Source of the DNA: Musa acuminata AAA Group
Taxonomy: Eukaryota; Streptophyta; Magnoliopsida; Zingiberales; Musaceae
Direction: 5' to 3'
Length of the DNA: 64,000 nucleotides
NCBI RefSeq assembly: GCF_036884655.1
Contig: NC_088340.1
Coordinates: 8,303,501 to 8,367,500, forward strand
Shown here: piece after piece, positions 1-39,800 of the stretch
Position numbering within the stretch: the first letter of the stretch is position 1
Layout of the letters: the number at the start of each line of letters is the position of its first letter
Position numbers and translations under genes: made by a program
The notes under the pieces: model-generated
Database searches by the model: none
What the model was told of the DNA's origin: nothing
The model's input: the letters and a program-made list of their open reading frames with translations, nothing else

Positions 1-130
1 AGGAGATACATGGAAAACTTATAACATTCACTGTTAGCTAGCCTAGCTGGTAAAGACTTTCAGTATATCACAAAGTCCTGGGCTCGAATCCTGCCTTCGT
101 CACTTACCCTTAGCAAAAGAAAAAAAGAAG
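1..130 (+). repeat. tRNA-derived SINE-like remnant
   Basis: An A-box-like motif (TAGCCTAGCTGG, 39-50) is followed about 30 bases later by a B-box-like motif (GGGCTCGAATCCT, 80-92), and an A-rich stretch begins near 114. This is the internal Pol III promoter layout of a tRNA-derived SINE. No acceptor stem or cloverleaf can be folded, so it is not a working tRNA gene. It lies in the intron just downstream of the last visible PARN exon. Confidence 0.5.
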
Positions 131-157
131 GCTTAAAAGTGCATTAAGAAAACATAC

Positions 158-3100
158 CCAGTTTCATCTGCTTGAATCTCAAATCTCACATAAGTACTGG
201 AAGTGGAATTCTGGGAAACCGATGAAACCTTTGGGCACAAAAGAGAGAAAGCAGAAGACAGTGACTTGCTACTCCTTTTCATCAAAAACTGAATTACTTG
301 GCTGGAATTCAAAAGGTGCTTGGTGTCAATTATGTATGGGAACTTTTCGTGAACAGCTAATATGAATTCCATCATTGATGAAGGTAGGGGACCAAAAAAT
401 TTGCTGTATATATGAGCTAAATCTGTTAAATACAAAAGAAACAATTGACTAAGGCGGTATTGAAACATGTACAAAAGTACCTATAAGAAAATATATACCT
501 AAAAGACAATTGTGACCAACAATCAATTTGCCATCTGATGCAAGAAGATCTACAACGTGCCGAAATCCCACTGCAGACTCGACTCTTTTTTCCACTCTTA
601 TCACATCTTGCTGGACCTCTTTCTGTTACATGGAAAGACAAATACAAAACTTAGCATACTGATTGATTGATGATAAGTTATGATTGTAGCTAAGAAATCA
701 ATTTCAGCTCAGAGCAAAGTCAAGCTTCTTTTTCTAAGTTCTACAGTAGATAGAACAATATAACCATTGTCTATAGAATATGCATCTTCACTCAAAAAAA
801 TTGTATGTACTATCTTATAGCAGGGTATACTCAGTCCACAAGGCTCCAGCCAATATGGGGTCTGGGAGGGTCAATGTATGCAGCTAACTTCTGTATCATC
901 TTTATAACATGGTCAAGGGCACAAAAGAGCAATCTCCAAGTGGAAGGATCTTGCTCTAGTTTGTTTAACCTTGGCTCCTCTGACAATCATAAGATTTTTG
1001 GTAACCAAGAAGAAAACCACATCTTTATCCAAAGTGAAAAACTCTACTGTCTTAAAACAAACGTCAACTGATACACATTCTCCAAACTAAAAGATTATTA
1101 TTGGTTAGAACATGAAACTTAGTTTTTGACGATCATAATATTCTGGATTCATTCATTCACAATGGTAAACTATCTTGCCAACATCTCTAGTGATAGTTCT
1201 TCATGACAGATAAAATATGGAAAACTAAAGAAAGCAATATTACAAAAACTTTCTCCTATATGGTCAAACTTTTAAGTACAGACATTGACATGGCAAATCT
1301 GGTAAACATAGGGCAAACACAGTGTGGATTGAAACAATGAATATGTGTATATATTGTGCTTTCTTTTTACTTTATACAATTTAGAAAAATCTGCGATCTT
1401 CATACATATTTTACAAGAAGTATAACAACAATTAATATGAGTAGCAAATTGTAAATACTTCAAACACATATACATAGTATTAACTCAACAGTCCAGTTTA
1501 CACACAGATGTCAATACTAGACACATCTTGAAACTTCAGTAGATGATGTAAACATCCTACATATGCAATATATTAAAATAAATGTGCCACTGATACAAAA
1601 GTCCTAATATACATTGACGTACCCAATACCGTTAAAGAGTATCTAGACGCGTGGGTATGTAATACGAACTGCAAACATGACATGGACAATACGAACATGT
1701 TAACCTCTCATGTCAGACGCCAACCGGGGCAGTCCTCTGAGTGCTTTAAAGGGGATGATTAGTCACTTCAGAGAACATGATGGCTTTCCAAAGAAAGGTT
1801 TTGTCTGTTCTTTTGAAGCAAGGATGGGCTGTACTTGCAAATAAGACCTGGTTCACCTTTGACAAGAGAGAGGCTGATTATAACCAAGATTGTCATCCAG
1901 AAGATGCCTCATATCAAATCCTAGTAATGTTTCATATTGCAGGTTGATCCTACTCCACATGTTCAAGTTCCAATCTTTACATATATGATTTTCTAAGCAT
2001 ACTGACCAAATAGTCAGCAGTCCAAGATTTAACTGCTCTTTAGAACTTGCCATAGCTAGCTCCTCTGCTCAATCATTTCTATTAGTGATCAGCATACACA
2101 ATGCACATGAACAATGTTCTAGTTCTATTAAATCCACCTATCAAGTATTACCTGGGAAGAAGCAAGAAGAAATGGGAAGTAATTGGTCATGGAATCTACA
2201 TAGTTATATACATGATGAGCCTTTCTCTTTGTTTTTGTGGTTAAGGGAACTTGAAGAACGATTTTTTTGGTCAACTGACATTAATAGGGTGACAAGGAAC
2301 TAAGTTACAACATAAAAGATGTTATAATGGATGTATGAGTTAATCTTTCTCCTAAACATCTCAGTCATCCTATTAACTTACTGGTCAACGATAACATGAT
2401 CATAAGTCATACTCATTCCCTTCATTTCATAGAAAACATTCCTATAATCTGTGACTAAATGTCAACTTCGGAGCTACTCCTGACTTCACCCCTTCCTATG
2501 ATCATGAATCCAAGAAAGTATTGCAGACTAGTTAAATCTAAAAAATAAATCTTACAACCAGACAAATGAATAACAAATCCACTGAAATATCTTCCCATGA
2601 TCTGCAACACCAAGTGCCAATGCTATAAGATCAAGATGAGGCACTGCTGTTATACCATCAAAGCCTAACAAATCCTCATACCCTTGGCTCAGCCAGCCCT
2701 TGCCCTCAGGTTCCCCAGTCAGTTTACCTTTACATCACCGATCATACTTATCATAAAATTATAACCATGTTTAGGACAGAATCACCAATGAAGCTTATCT
2801 TAAAGCTTTACAAGAGAAGTGAGAACTGAGAACCATGTTGATCAGAAACTGGAAGATAAGTGATACAATTTCAGAAACAAAAAATAAAACATATATCAAT
2901 TTCATACCATAAATGATGCCTTATCTTCTTCTGTCTCGACATAAACTACTCTCCTTTGCCATGAGTTGTCTTCATCAACAACACAAACATATACAAGGTC
3001 TTTGAAGTGCTTTCTCACAACCTGCAGTAGATGATGCATATTTCTAAAAATTAGATTTAAGATAACTGCCTTAATATTGATTTATTATTGTAAGAAAACG

Positions 3101-6085
3101 AAAAACCATATTTGGTAAAAGGGAATATCACAAAAATATTCAGACACAAGTTAACACAATGATACTGTTTGATATCTTAGTAACATCGCACATTTTTGTT
3201 TAAACTAAGTTATTTATGGTTATAGTAACTGTGAATTTTTGGATCAGTAATATGCTTGGTTCTGTTGGTCACATCAAGCCAGTTAGAAATCCTGACATAG
3301 ATGGAGGATCTGCTACCACTTGTTCTAAACACAGGCACCAATACTTCTTTCCTATGTTTCTACTGCAGTAGTCATAAAATATACACTAAGGCTGCAATTC
3401 ATAGAAGGAAAGGGAAGAAAATGTCTTTTGCATTCCCTCAAAATTTACACACTTAACAAATGGCAAAAACACTGAGCTTTAAGTTCGTTAAACTCTAAAA
3501 CACAATTCATTATGTGGGGAACAACATGATGAGCTTTTCAACATTGTCTAAAATCACATGACCATTATTTAAAGAAACATGAAGGCATGTAAATCCAAAA
3601 CACATTTTAATGACACAATTCTACAAAAGTGAAAACAATAAACAATTCCAAACTACCAAGTGCAGAACAAATTCAACAAAATCAACTCAATTTCACATCC
3701 AGAAATAATCATTTCTCTACATTCATGAGTTCCAGGGGTCTTAAATTTCATGAATCAGAATAAAAAAGATATCTAAAAAATCAACAAATCAAGAAAATAT
3801 ATAAAAAAGAAAAGCCTGAAAGTATGCAAAAACTGAATTTGCACATTTGCATCTAAAAATTGAATGACACCCCTGCAATAAATCATTCAACAAACAAATT
3901 GAACTAGCCAAGCAGAACTAAAACATTCACAGTCAATACAAGAATCAGCAAGATAACATTTGTACCAAGGCAATTGAGAACTCCAAATTCTTGAAAATGC
4001 AAGTGCTGAATCCAAATGTCTATGCAACATGGAAAACAAATTGATCAAAATGGAACAACAGACACCTTTGTTTATGTTCATTGCAACAACTAAAAACCAC
4101 AACAAGATGTAATGTTTCCCCAATCATTTGGGATTGATTAGCTAGGTCAATAGAGTCCAGTGTTGAGCTCTGCTGAGAGCATTATCACAAACAAAGAGAC
4201 AGAAAGTCTCTTTTTTGTTATTTCATTTAAAGTTTTCAAGATCCGACTCTATTTCCTCTCTCACCATTAATCTTAATTGAATCACCTCATCTAACTAGTG
4301 CATTTTTCATATTCATTAATGAAACAAAAATTGTACTAAATTAAGATAAGTCATTACCAATTGAATCAAGTTCAGCTGGTGGGAGCTAAATCCATTTAGG
4401 AAGACCGCTGGACGCATCTTAAAGAAAACTGTTTGAAACTGCATTTCATTGCTGTCAGCATTTTCTTTGTTAACACAACCTTTATCAGAACCCTTTAATA
4501 TAGCATCACGCCATTCTTGAAATTTGGTCTTCATCCTTTCTGAGAAAAAAAGGTCAGCTGTTCTCACCAGTGGTATATCCACATGCTCCTCCAAATTGCA
4601 GAAAGAATTAGCTAATCCATCAAGATACTTTGAAGATAAATATTTTAGAGCTTCTGCTTCTTGTGCTCTGGATAAATAAGATATTCCTGAGATTACCCAA
4701 ATGCTTAAATATATGAATAACACCAAAATCTGTATTGCAAATGATAGATTCTAAAACTATCAGTCAGAAACTTGGTAAACCTGCTAGAAAGGCATGGAAA
4801 ACCATAAATAAGGGTCCTCTGGGACCTAGAAGTAGGTGTTCACATGCCTTTTTTCAAATGATACAGTATCGAGGAATACTTCCAAAGGAATATAAGATAA
4901 TGACATGATTGAGCATAGTAATTAAATGTTCTTTACTGGTGCCAGGTATGCCAGCGAGACAACATTGCACATAAAGCAGGAAGCAGACGATTGCAATTTG
5001 AGAAAGCACCTTCACGTATGCATGTGTTGAAGTCAAATTGGTACTTAGCAAGGAAGTCTATTGACGTTGTCTGGCAGAGAAATTCATACGATGGCCCATG
5101 AACGGGAAGCTCTTTCCGCGGAAATACATAGAAGTTGTGTCTGCCAAGTAAAATGAGAGGCCCAGTCATCATATCACATATAACAGTGGACGATAGTTAA
5201 ATTCCCTAATCACAAGAGAACACAGTAAACACTACAACGATTACAAGGGCCATCGTGATCTTAATCAATTTTCAGCACCAATTTAATAGATGATGCTTCT
5301 GGAGACACTGCCCAGACATGTCCCATAATCCTCAAGCAAGAGGTCATCTCAAGATAGATAGTGTTACATCAAACAAACAAATTCAATTTGGACAACCAGG
5401 AAAAGAAGCACTGAAAGAAACCACAAGAGGTTGTGCCCTGAAACTCCTCTTCTGATTCAAACAAACAAATTTATAAGGAGCTGCATATTAGCTCCGCTAG
5501 TAGGAAACATAAACTCTATTTTCCAAAAGACAAGAATCGCAACCCAGGACTGCTCACACTGAAGCAAAGCTTTCAGTTTAAACTAAATAAGAAATAAATA
5601 GATTTATTGTAACTACTCTCAGTTGCTTAGGAATAAAAAACGACACAACAACGAAAACCACAATTAGACCCCAACACAAGCAAAAGGAAAACCGAGAGGG
5701 CTCGAGGAACTCACGGGTACGCGACGAATGAGCCCCGGGACGGCTCCCACCGGAAGGGGCAGACCCCGAACTGTACCACGGCAAACTTCTCGGCTGAGTC
5801 CTTCAGCTTGAGATACCGGACGTCGGAGCGGTCGAACTCGAAGGAGTCCCTCCACGGGGCGCTCGTCACGCCGGTCATCTCGAGGTCGACGGCGACGAAG
5901 TCCGCTTCCCGCACAAGGGCACGGAGGTCCTCCAGCGCAGGCTCGAAGTTGGATCTGGTCACCTTCTTCACAGCCACATCGGCGCCGCCGCCGCCGCTGG
6001 CGGCAGACGAGAATCGGCGGAGGCCAGGTACCAGCCATAGGATTAGGGTTTGGGAGCGGGCCCAAAACAACGGTAGATTTCTCAT
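158..6085 (-). CDS. PARN: PARN-type poly(A)-specific ribonuclease (3' end off the left edge)
   Basis: Six exons on the minus strand join in frame: 5715-6085, 5010-5140, 4358-4686, 2908-3021, 499-622 and 158-422, giving about 444 residues. All introns are GT-AG. PARN is a DEDD-family 3'-5' exonuclease that removes poly(A) tails. The first two acidic residues are visible in VDLEMTG (Asp67, Glu69) and the third in GHNCLLD (Asp357). The fourth (HxAGYD region) would lie in an exon beyond position 1. The start is ATG at 6085; the TTG two codons upstream is not a plausible start. The N-terminus (MRNLPLFWARSQTL, then an Arg-rich stretch without acidic residues to about residue 34) looks like a mitochondrial presequence, in line with plant PARN acting on mitochondrial poly(A). 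Exon 1 is far richer in GC than the others. The last visible exon ends after QADETG in phase 2, so transcription continues leftward. Family assignment is firm; exact orthology is not tested. Confidence 0.9.
2540..2735 (-). other. Open, protein-like stretch inside PARN intron 4
   Basis: The 2.3-kb intron between the PARN exons at 2908 and 622 holds about 60 codons open on the minus strand. They include GYEDLLGFDGITAVPHLDLI followed by ALALGVADHGKIFQ. It has no start codon and I do not recognise it. It is not needed for PARN, whose flanking exons join perfectly in phase 0. It may be a captured gene fragment or chance. Confidence 0.2.
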
Positions 6086-6091
6086 ATCCAA

Positions 6092-7939
6092 TCCCGCCTC
6101 ATATGATTCGAGAGTCGCGACGAGGACGTCGAGAAGAAGCTGCGCGTCTTATTACAGCACAAATGCTTCACACGCCGGCTTAAGGAACGACTCGAGACAC
6201 GAGTGGGGCTTCCTGTCCCAAGATCGTAACTTAATGTAGAGTTCTTGTTTTGGACGGCCGAGATGCCATCAGCACGCAACGGACAAACAAAATATGGCTA
6301 ATAATTATGGTTTTTTAATTAAAAAAATTAATTATCATATGATAAATATACGTAATCTGAAATACTTGTGCATCAATACACTAACTAATCTGAACAGAAA
6401 CTGAGCTCAAATACGTGTATCTTAAAAATTCACATATGTTCGGGAGAAAATTTTTATTTTTATTTTAAAATATCCCAAAATCTGTATATATGTATACTCC
6501 ACATCTATGCTAGAATAAGCAACCCATTAATGTATGAAGCTAAATAAGCATGGAGTTCAATACTACCTTATGATGGAGAAAATGTTAGCATATAAAAGCT
6601 AATTATTATGAAACAGGGAAACATATAATATTTTCATAATTTCATTTTTCTTATATCATGCATTAAATTGAAATCAAATATTGAAATTTGATGCAAGTTG
6701 TACAATTAAAAAATAACTACAATAAATTAAAATGCATAAGATAATGTCAGATGTAAGTTTATTGCTACAAGGGCACACACGACTCATAATTATGGCACGA
6801 TTTAGGCTTCAATTGACCAAGCTGAAAAACGAGTAAACATGATCAATCTCTGCTAAATTGCCACCTAGCTAGAAGATAATGGATAAATTTGAGTTCAGTT
6901 CAGGACAAGCAACTTCCTTGATTACATATACAACTGATTTCACCAGGAGTCATGATAAATATGAACACAAGATAAAAGACAACTTCATATATTCTGTGAC
7001 TGGCATTTTACTGCTCCATAAATGATTCATAATATGCAAAACAAAAGCATTCTGGACCTAAAACAAAATAAAAAAGAATCAAAGCAAAAAACCAAACCTA
7101 TATAACTTTCCTAGAAGTCATTTTTTCCATTGAAATTGTGTGATTGCTTGACCAAAAATGTTAAAAGAGCATTCAGCCAACAGTGCAACTGGCTAAAATA
7201 GTGAGCTGCCAAATGAAAACTTGATTCCAATCTATAAGCTTAATCCTCGTTCGAGTCCAACAACTGCAAGACACAATCACACATGCCTTTGAACATCCCA
7301 AAACCTCTTGGTTGTTTCTTGACCGTAGTTGATGTCTTCCACAGCAGTTCACTAGTCCTAACTTTTTCCAGGCAAAAATAACTACAAATTTGGTGATGAA
7401 CTGCCATTTTTGTGGGGTGTCATTTCCAACTGCAATATGTTCCTACTTTGTTGTGTCATGAACAGAAACATAGTGTAATTGTAAATGAGTCGAGCTGAGC
7501 AACTTGCAAGACAAAGTCTAGCCGCTGCACGATATATCAGCAACAGTCAGATAATTACTATATTGCTGTCAAGGGAGCTAAAAAAAAGGCTATCTATTGA
7601 CACCTGTTGAGGTACTTCCCTTGATTTTCCTTCAGTTAACCTGAAAAAAAAGGAGGCAACACTTACTGTAAGACACTAGAGTTGTTGGATCCCGTGCTAT
7701 GAAAAATGCAATATCATGAAACGAAACAAAGGAAAATAAAAGTGAAAAACTGACTGATAAAAGAAGAAGAATCTCATTTGCTGAGCCATCCTAGATGAAC
7801 TTTCTTGTCTCCGATATAATAATTTGCCCATCTCACATCACAAGGTCAGATATCCACACAGCTCTGGACCTCTCCTGCTTAAAAGAAACATATAAATGCC
7901 CGGTGGAGGTAAAACAATATATGGTGCTAGCTAAACTCA
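6092..7939. other. Intergenic region, PARN promoter side and methyltransferase 3' flank
   Basis: No coding exon was found. The first 200 bases upstream of the PARN ATG are GC-rich and would hold its promoter and 5' UTR. The rest is AT-rich. The 3' UTR of the m5C methyltransferase gene should begin just below 7940. Confidence 0.5.
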
Positions 7940-32762
<24,823 letters not shown>

Positions 32763-33857
32763 TTTTGCCTCGAATGGAATTCTCGAAAGCTGAGATGGAT
32801 AAAATATCGTGATGTGAAATTGGGTAGTCAGCATTCAGTTGCATATGTAGCCGAACCCACAGTGTTGATGGGCTGTAAGAAGCTTCTCTATTGATTAAGG
32901 CTTTGATGGGCCGCCGTTGTAAGAAGTTTTCGTTGTGATGGTTAACCGAAACTAAATCGGTTTGGAATTAGAATCGAAATCGAAGTCGAAATGTGCGAGG
33001 GTTAAAGACGAACCAAAATCAGGGCCTAATTCCTAAAAATTAAAATTGGTTCTAAATCGATTAAATATATATTAAAAAAAAAAAGAAGAATAAAACATAA
33101 TGACATGGGTTGAAATTTTGGTGGAATAATTTATTTTTTTTATTAATAGGTGATAGGATTATAATTTTGTATTTTTGACACACTCTCACACACGTGCGTG
33201 GCAGATGACTCAACCTAACAAACATGAAAGTAAATCGGAATATTTATTTTTATAAGCGTACAGGACTAATTAGATGTACATTCACTCCATCAATAACGAT
33301 TCCCTGCTGCTATGTTCACTGTTTTAATAACGATTCATATGCAGAGAAAATAAACTCTCAGAAGCTCTTTTAACCCAAGCTTCGACAACAACTAGCATAA
33401 CTAGCTTTTGAACATAATAGATGATTTGACAGTAGAAAATATTCATCATCTAATCACATCGAATGCATTTTTGTGGTGGAATGAATTGTCCTCACCAGAT
33501 TTCGAGATTACCCTTGTTTAAATACATCAAGTGGAATGATATCATATTGTATTTGAGCATTCTCAGCCAGGTGCAGACATCTCAACAGCATCAGTGCATC
33601 ACACTGCCCAGATTGAAGTGTTGTTACTTGGTATAATTTGATCATGGAGTCTGATTCATCTGATTCCTTCATGACCAAATGATTTAACAGAAACAGATTT
33701 TAATATGCAAAAGATAGTTAGACATCTGTGCTGCGGTTGTAAAAGACCAAAGAAATGTCAAATCCTCAATTACAATTATAAATCTCTTGTAATAACACAC
33801 AAATCAACAGCACATAATAGGACAATTTTGATAAGCTAAAACAAAGGTCTCCCAGAC
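32763..33857. other. Intergenic region between the two methyltransferase genes
   Basis: It holds the promoter of the m5C methyltransferase gene and the 3' flank of the SET gene, both transcribed leftward. Around 32940-33070 the words ACCGAAAC, AAATCGGTTT, GAATCGAAATCG and AAATCGATT look like a decayed repeat; similar words recur at 43020-43200. No exon was found. Confidence 0.5.
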
Positions 33858-36800
33858 TTACTGTTTGAAGAGCTTTCTGAACCCGTTGAATAATGTTAGC
33901 GCTCTTAGTTCGCCACTCCTCATGTCCCTCAGCCGCCTCCGCAGTATCTGCAGCCCATGTTCAGTAGACATCAATATAGAACAAGTATGGGATGAGCAAG
34001 AAAATATATTGCTAATCAGTTATAAATAAGAGTAAAATATATGTTGCTTGTAAGATTATTATTATAGAAAAGTAATCTAATATATCAAATTAGAAAAAAA
34101 TTATTATGTTTGGCAAGATTGTAATCTTGGCAAGCAAAAACGTTGTGATTGTTTGATGTTCCAATGGCACCAGTTGCTACCAAAAACTTATTTGCCTGCC
34201 GCCTTTAACTTAGTCAAAGAATTTACAAAAAGGGGTGTGTGTGTTGATGATAGCTAGGCCATAAAGAAAATTTAGGGTAAGCAGCATGTTGCCTGTCGCC
34301 TTTTAAGGACTGTCATATGGGTAAGCATGCTAATGAAACCATTTATAGAGAGTTAAACATTTCTAAAACTAGTCAATGCATGCAGACAGTGTTTGTACAG
34401 GAAAAATAATCACATAGCTCACATATTGTGTTCGATATAGAATTCTCCGCTCACTAGTGCATAGATCTGTTGCCATCTTTTTCAAAAGTGATTTCCGGTT
34501 GGCTTGCTTTGCACTGAATGTGCCTGAATCAGGTGTACCACCACCCTAGAAATTCATGAACCATGTTAAAGTCAAGATGTTCTAAAATCACTAAGATCGA
34601 GCAAGAAAAGGTAGTTCATTGAGTAGTAAGGCATGAACTTTATCCACACAGTAGCATCAAATTTATAAGCTTGATAATTTTAACCAGAATACCAGCTGGA
34701 ATGATAGGATCCTCCTTCCTACATACTTGATGGGGTTTGTCACTTTTTCTATTCTATGACATTTATGAATTCCCGAGATTCTAAAAGCAGTTGTAATGAA
34801 AATGACTGATTGCTTAGCATATATGTAGAATTCAAGATCATAAGCAGCTAACAGATCTATTTTCAAAAAGGTTCAGAAATTAAGGTAAAACAATAAAATG
34901 AGTAAATAGGAATAGTTCATGTAAAAGTTTGAACAAGCAGGTCATTTTCATCCTAAATGCTTATTCAATCAGAAAATGGCATTGTATATAAATTGAAACA
35001 CTAATTACATATTTGATAAACAATATTGAAGTGATATAAGTCAAATGTCCACTTGTTAGGAAGAAAAATCATGCATGGGATGCATTGGAGCAGGATGCCC
35101 TAGGCACCATCAGACTGCACAAGATATGTAAAATTTTAAGGCTCATGTGGCACAACTACAAGGTCTTTATGACATCTGCAGCAAAATAGTCGCCATTAAA
35201 AACTATACTTATTTCAATCTAACTAAAATAAGTCATTTGGAAATAATGTACAAATGGTCAAGAAAACAAATTATCTACTATCAAATAACAGTAGAATAAT
35301 ATAAATAAAATAAATTAAAAGATGCATAATTTGCGCATGAAAGTAGATAATTCATCGGTTTATTTTGAACATGTAAAACAAAAGGTCAATGAGAAAAGGC
35401 CACAATTCTTTGCAGGATTAAAAAGAACAAAAAACATATACATGCTAACTTATAATAAAATTTCCCATGCTACCTGCAGAGAAACTTTAACGAAAACAAA
35501 TTAAGTTAAGTTTGGGCTACATTAGGGGCAACAGATGTAACTTAATATGTTAATTCAGAACTTTAAAAATCAAATTCCAAATATCATTAGAAGCACACAA
35601 ACATTAAACAAAAATATGAATAATGACCTCTAAGAATTTGGTGTACTTAGATATGCTTGATTCGCAGCAATCCAAAATGAACTGAAGAGCTTTCTCTTCT
35701 AACTCCGGATTCTTTATTCCCATCTTCGATGCAGTCCCGTTTGATGAAGCAGCAGCCATCTACAATTGTGTGCAAAAGAGAGGTTAAATTCCAAAACAAA
35801 AATCTAGATAGGAGTGGCACACAGCATCACTTTACATAAGTACTTGATGGGAAAATGAAGAGGGATCAGGATTCAGAAAAGAAAAGAATATGCCCATTAT
35901 CATAATTGTAAATGTCCTAAAAGTTTACAGTAAAAGGGCCCTTTCAAGAGAGATTAGTAAGGCAGATGTATTGTGTTTCCATATAGCTTGGTCAACAAAG
36001 ACATTACTAATGGCTTATGCCACTATCTAAGCTATGATAGATACTCTGACTTGAATGAAGTCATTAAGTGTCCCAGTTTCTGAACTGGATGGAGCAGTTC
36101 AGCATCCCTTTCTTTCAAGAACTCAACATGTGGACATTTTTTTCCTAAAATGTGCAGTACACTTTCAAACTGATGAGTAGAAAAAACCTGTGAAAACAGA
36201 AAATGTACAGCAGAGTTAAGCTTTGTTAACAACTTTGATATGTAGGACCAAATTAGGCTATGTTTACAAGCTTTCTTATCAGGGTTTATACCAAAAACAA
36301 TAAAAGATACAAGTGCAGGAAGGAACATTTTAAAATGTTATAATGTTGCTTTTACTGGAATATGAGGTACGCTATTGCTAACAACCAGTCAATGATTAGA
36401 AGAAATTGAAATATTCTATCCAGTAAAAGCAAAATGTGGGTGCTTGTTGCATCATGTTCCCCCATAATATAAACAACCCAGTCAAAAAGAAGAGGGTTGT
36501 CACCAGCAGAAATGTTATACCATTAATGCTAGATATGACAAATATGATAGATAACAATTATCTAATTTTCTCTCTATCTTTTATGTCCCACCTCAGTAAT
36601 TAAAATGACTTGCAGCAGGCAAATTTAATCATCTCAATCATTAAACAAGTAAATCAACGCACTGTAAAATAAAAACTAAAAGTTCTGTTTAATATTTATG
36701 TAAAATTCTTCTTATCAATTTACGGGTTACATAAGTAACCTTTCGATGGCCAAGTAATTAACATCAGAAACATAGGTGCAAGATTACCACCATGCCATAG

Positions 36801-39800
36801 GCATGCAGACTGCCAACATCATCACGATGCAGGTTCGCCTGCAGCATGAAAAAATTTAAAAAAAAACGGAGAAAGGGAAATAGACTGATTTATATGGTAT
36901 TCTTGGTGGACGTTGTATGATATTCTCTGTTGATTCTTCTGGTGGCTTATACTGTACTAACAGGCTTCTCATTCTTGTTGCACACCAATACTAAGAAACT
37001 CTCCGCATTATATCAATAAACCTTCAGGATCAGGTTTCTACTGGTTCTTTTTCATTCATTTCTAGCTAGATTTTGTTGCAGTTCAGACATTCATTTGAAG
37101 GTATAGAATTTCTTACAATGCTATAACAAATCAATGGTGTAACAATGCCATGAAGCAGATCTTCATACTATAGTACAGTGAAATCTGATTACATGTTATG
37201 GATATGCAACATCTTACTATATATCAGTATGCATTTAAAATACATACTTCATCGGTTCATATTACCACTTTCACAATGTTTCAATCAGCATATCTGACAG
37301 CACTAAAAAAAGCTATTAGATATTATAAAAAATATCACTCAGACTCAACCAGTTAATAGGATGAAACATCTGAAGTGTTTTTCCCAATGACATCCATTTG
37401 TAAATGCTGAGTTTTAGCGTTATATTCTGCAGATACTGTATCTCCCTGTATATCTTGTATTATTTTATTATTAACTTTTGTGCTTTTTTATCCATTCAAG
37501 CAATAATAAAGGTAGGCACTTATTAAGTTATTCATGTGTTGCAATGCAGAAAAACTATCAAACCTCTTCAAAGTGTTGGCTCATATTTGGCGGGCTGACA
37601 ACAAGGTAGGAGTATGCCATCATCTCCACTGGCCAACCAGTAATCTGCAAAGGGAACCTCTGAGGCCTGCTCATAGTGGACCCCAGATTATATTCATTAG
37701 CTTTCACATAATTTAAGGGTGAAAAGAAATGCTCAAACGCAATGAATCTAGATAATCATTTGTTATTCAACTACTCTTTCAGTCAAAATTATCTTTATTT
37801 TAGCAAAATATTTGTTCTGTTTTGTATTTAATAATGAGACAAATCTACTAAATGATTCCATAAGTGATGACAAAGATGAGAGACTATATTTTCAAGAAAA
37901 CAGTCAAAGTTTGAAATTTAATTTTTATAATACAAACTTTCCAAACTGTTTTATTTATTTAAATATCCTCCCTGTCGCTGACTCCCAGAATCTCTTTCTC
38001 TTCAGTTTTTCAACACCATAAATTATTATGTTCTTGGTGCAAGAGATAGAGAATTGACTATACAACATACAGTTCCAGTATTAAGGTAAAATAATTCCTC
38101 AAATTTCTTTATTAAAACATAATTGACATTTAATTTTCAAAAATTACTGAATTAGGTAAAGCTTAAGACTAATTTATAGGCTTACGCCTACTCAATATTG
38201 TCACAATTATCTTCATGACTATATTTCGGCAGTCTTCGGCACTTACGTTGACAAACCATGCTTTCTTAGTGCTTCCAGTTTCTCCTTGTAGCATTTGTCA
38301 GATTTATTTAGACTCAATGATAACTCAACCGAATCATTTGGGTTTGTACCCTCTTTTGGGACAAAACCATATGACAGCAATAGCTCTCCATTGGATTTCT
38401 TGCCATAGGATATAAAAACCTGTAAAGCATGTTTCAGTAACAAGTCAATGATTAATGGTTTACAGCTTATTTATTCAAATTATGGACAAGTAATCTAACA
38501 ATTGTTCAGGGACAAAATGCAGGCAACTTCAGTAACCAGCAAGTGAGCTGTTTACATTGCACATCTATTTTATTTAATCTCTGAATCATGAATGTAGACA
38601 ATCTTCAACTAAAGAACATTAAGATAATTCATAGAGCACTTTTAGTCCAATACGGATGATCTATCCAAAAATAGTGTATTAATACAGGCAGCACTTCAGT
38701 TCAACAGGGAATAAATCTCATGGAAGCTGGTTAAACATAAAGAGTGATTTAGATTTTTCCACAGAAAAAGCAATGGACATCAATAAATTCTTGCATTTTT
38801 TTTTATTTCAGTATAAGGCTAAAGTTTGTTAAGCAACTTGGTCTCCCAGAAGGTACTGTAGGCCTAGTCTGTTCTCCTTTTTGACCAAAATAGATAGGAG
38901 ATCTACCCTCTTTGATCATCAAGAATTATGTCAGGATGCCCCACCTAAAGGCTTTATGACAAAAAATTCATTGTCAAAGGAGTGGAGGTAACAACTGAAA
39001 AAAGTCAGACACTAGTGGGACAACCCCAGTTTGGACGAAGGCTAATGTAATGTTGAAGAAAGCTCTGTAGACACTGAAGCTTTCACACTCGATTTAAGTT
39101 TGTCAATGTAATATAGCATTCAAATGTCAGTTTATTATCCTCGGTCTACTTAGCATACCAACAATATCCAGCAGATAAAAAAGGTCTCATGGTGGCAAAA
39201 ATGGCAAGGTGGTAAAGAGAAAATCTTTGAAAGACATCCATTGACTCCAGCTAATAAACTATCAGATACAGATCCAAAATTACCTTTTAATTTGAATTTC
39301 ACTCCTATATTTTCATTTCTTTAGGATATTAAAAAAAATTATTGAACCTGGGCAAAAATGTGGAAGATCAAAAATTAAATCCTGGTGAACATAGGTTGAA
39401 AAAAGTGGATTTAAAATGGAACAACTGATAATTAGAAAGAAATTTCACTGATGAATCAATAGTAAACTTCTGAAAGCATAGACGTAGATGACTAAACTTC
39501 CCATTCTCATTTGGTGGAGGAATTATGAACAAACTGATTTTTATTTAAATGCAATTGAGAATGTACCACATATAAAGGATAATAAAACCAGCTAAGAATT
39601 TAAATTTTCACAGGAGCCAACTATGTTTTATGTATCAATGATTTGCCAATTTTCCTAAGCCTGCATACAATATCTAAAAACCGCAATAACAGTCATAATC
39701 TAGCAGTCTTTATAAATCATTTGAATTGAGACATTTGACACTCCAATTGATACCACTAATACTAGAACGATACACCATAAATGAATGGATAGAAAAAAAA

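Noticed and set aside
39..92. Functional tRNA gene
   Set aside because: A- and B-box words are present but no acceptor, D or anticodon stems form; better explained as a SINE.
5664..6065. Overlapping long frames on both strands at the PARN first exon
   Set aside because: GC-rich shadows; only one frame carries the VDLEMTG exonuclease motif and splices correctly.
36780..36850. Possible extra exon of the SET gene reading ANLHRDDVGSLHAYGMV
   Set aside because: The exons at 37564 and 35759 join directly in phase 0 as FEE-MAAASS, matching the family; the island is not needed.
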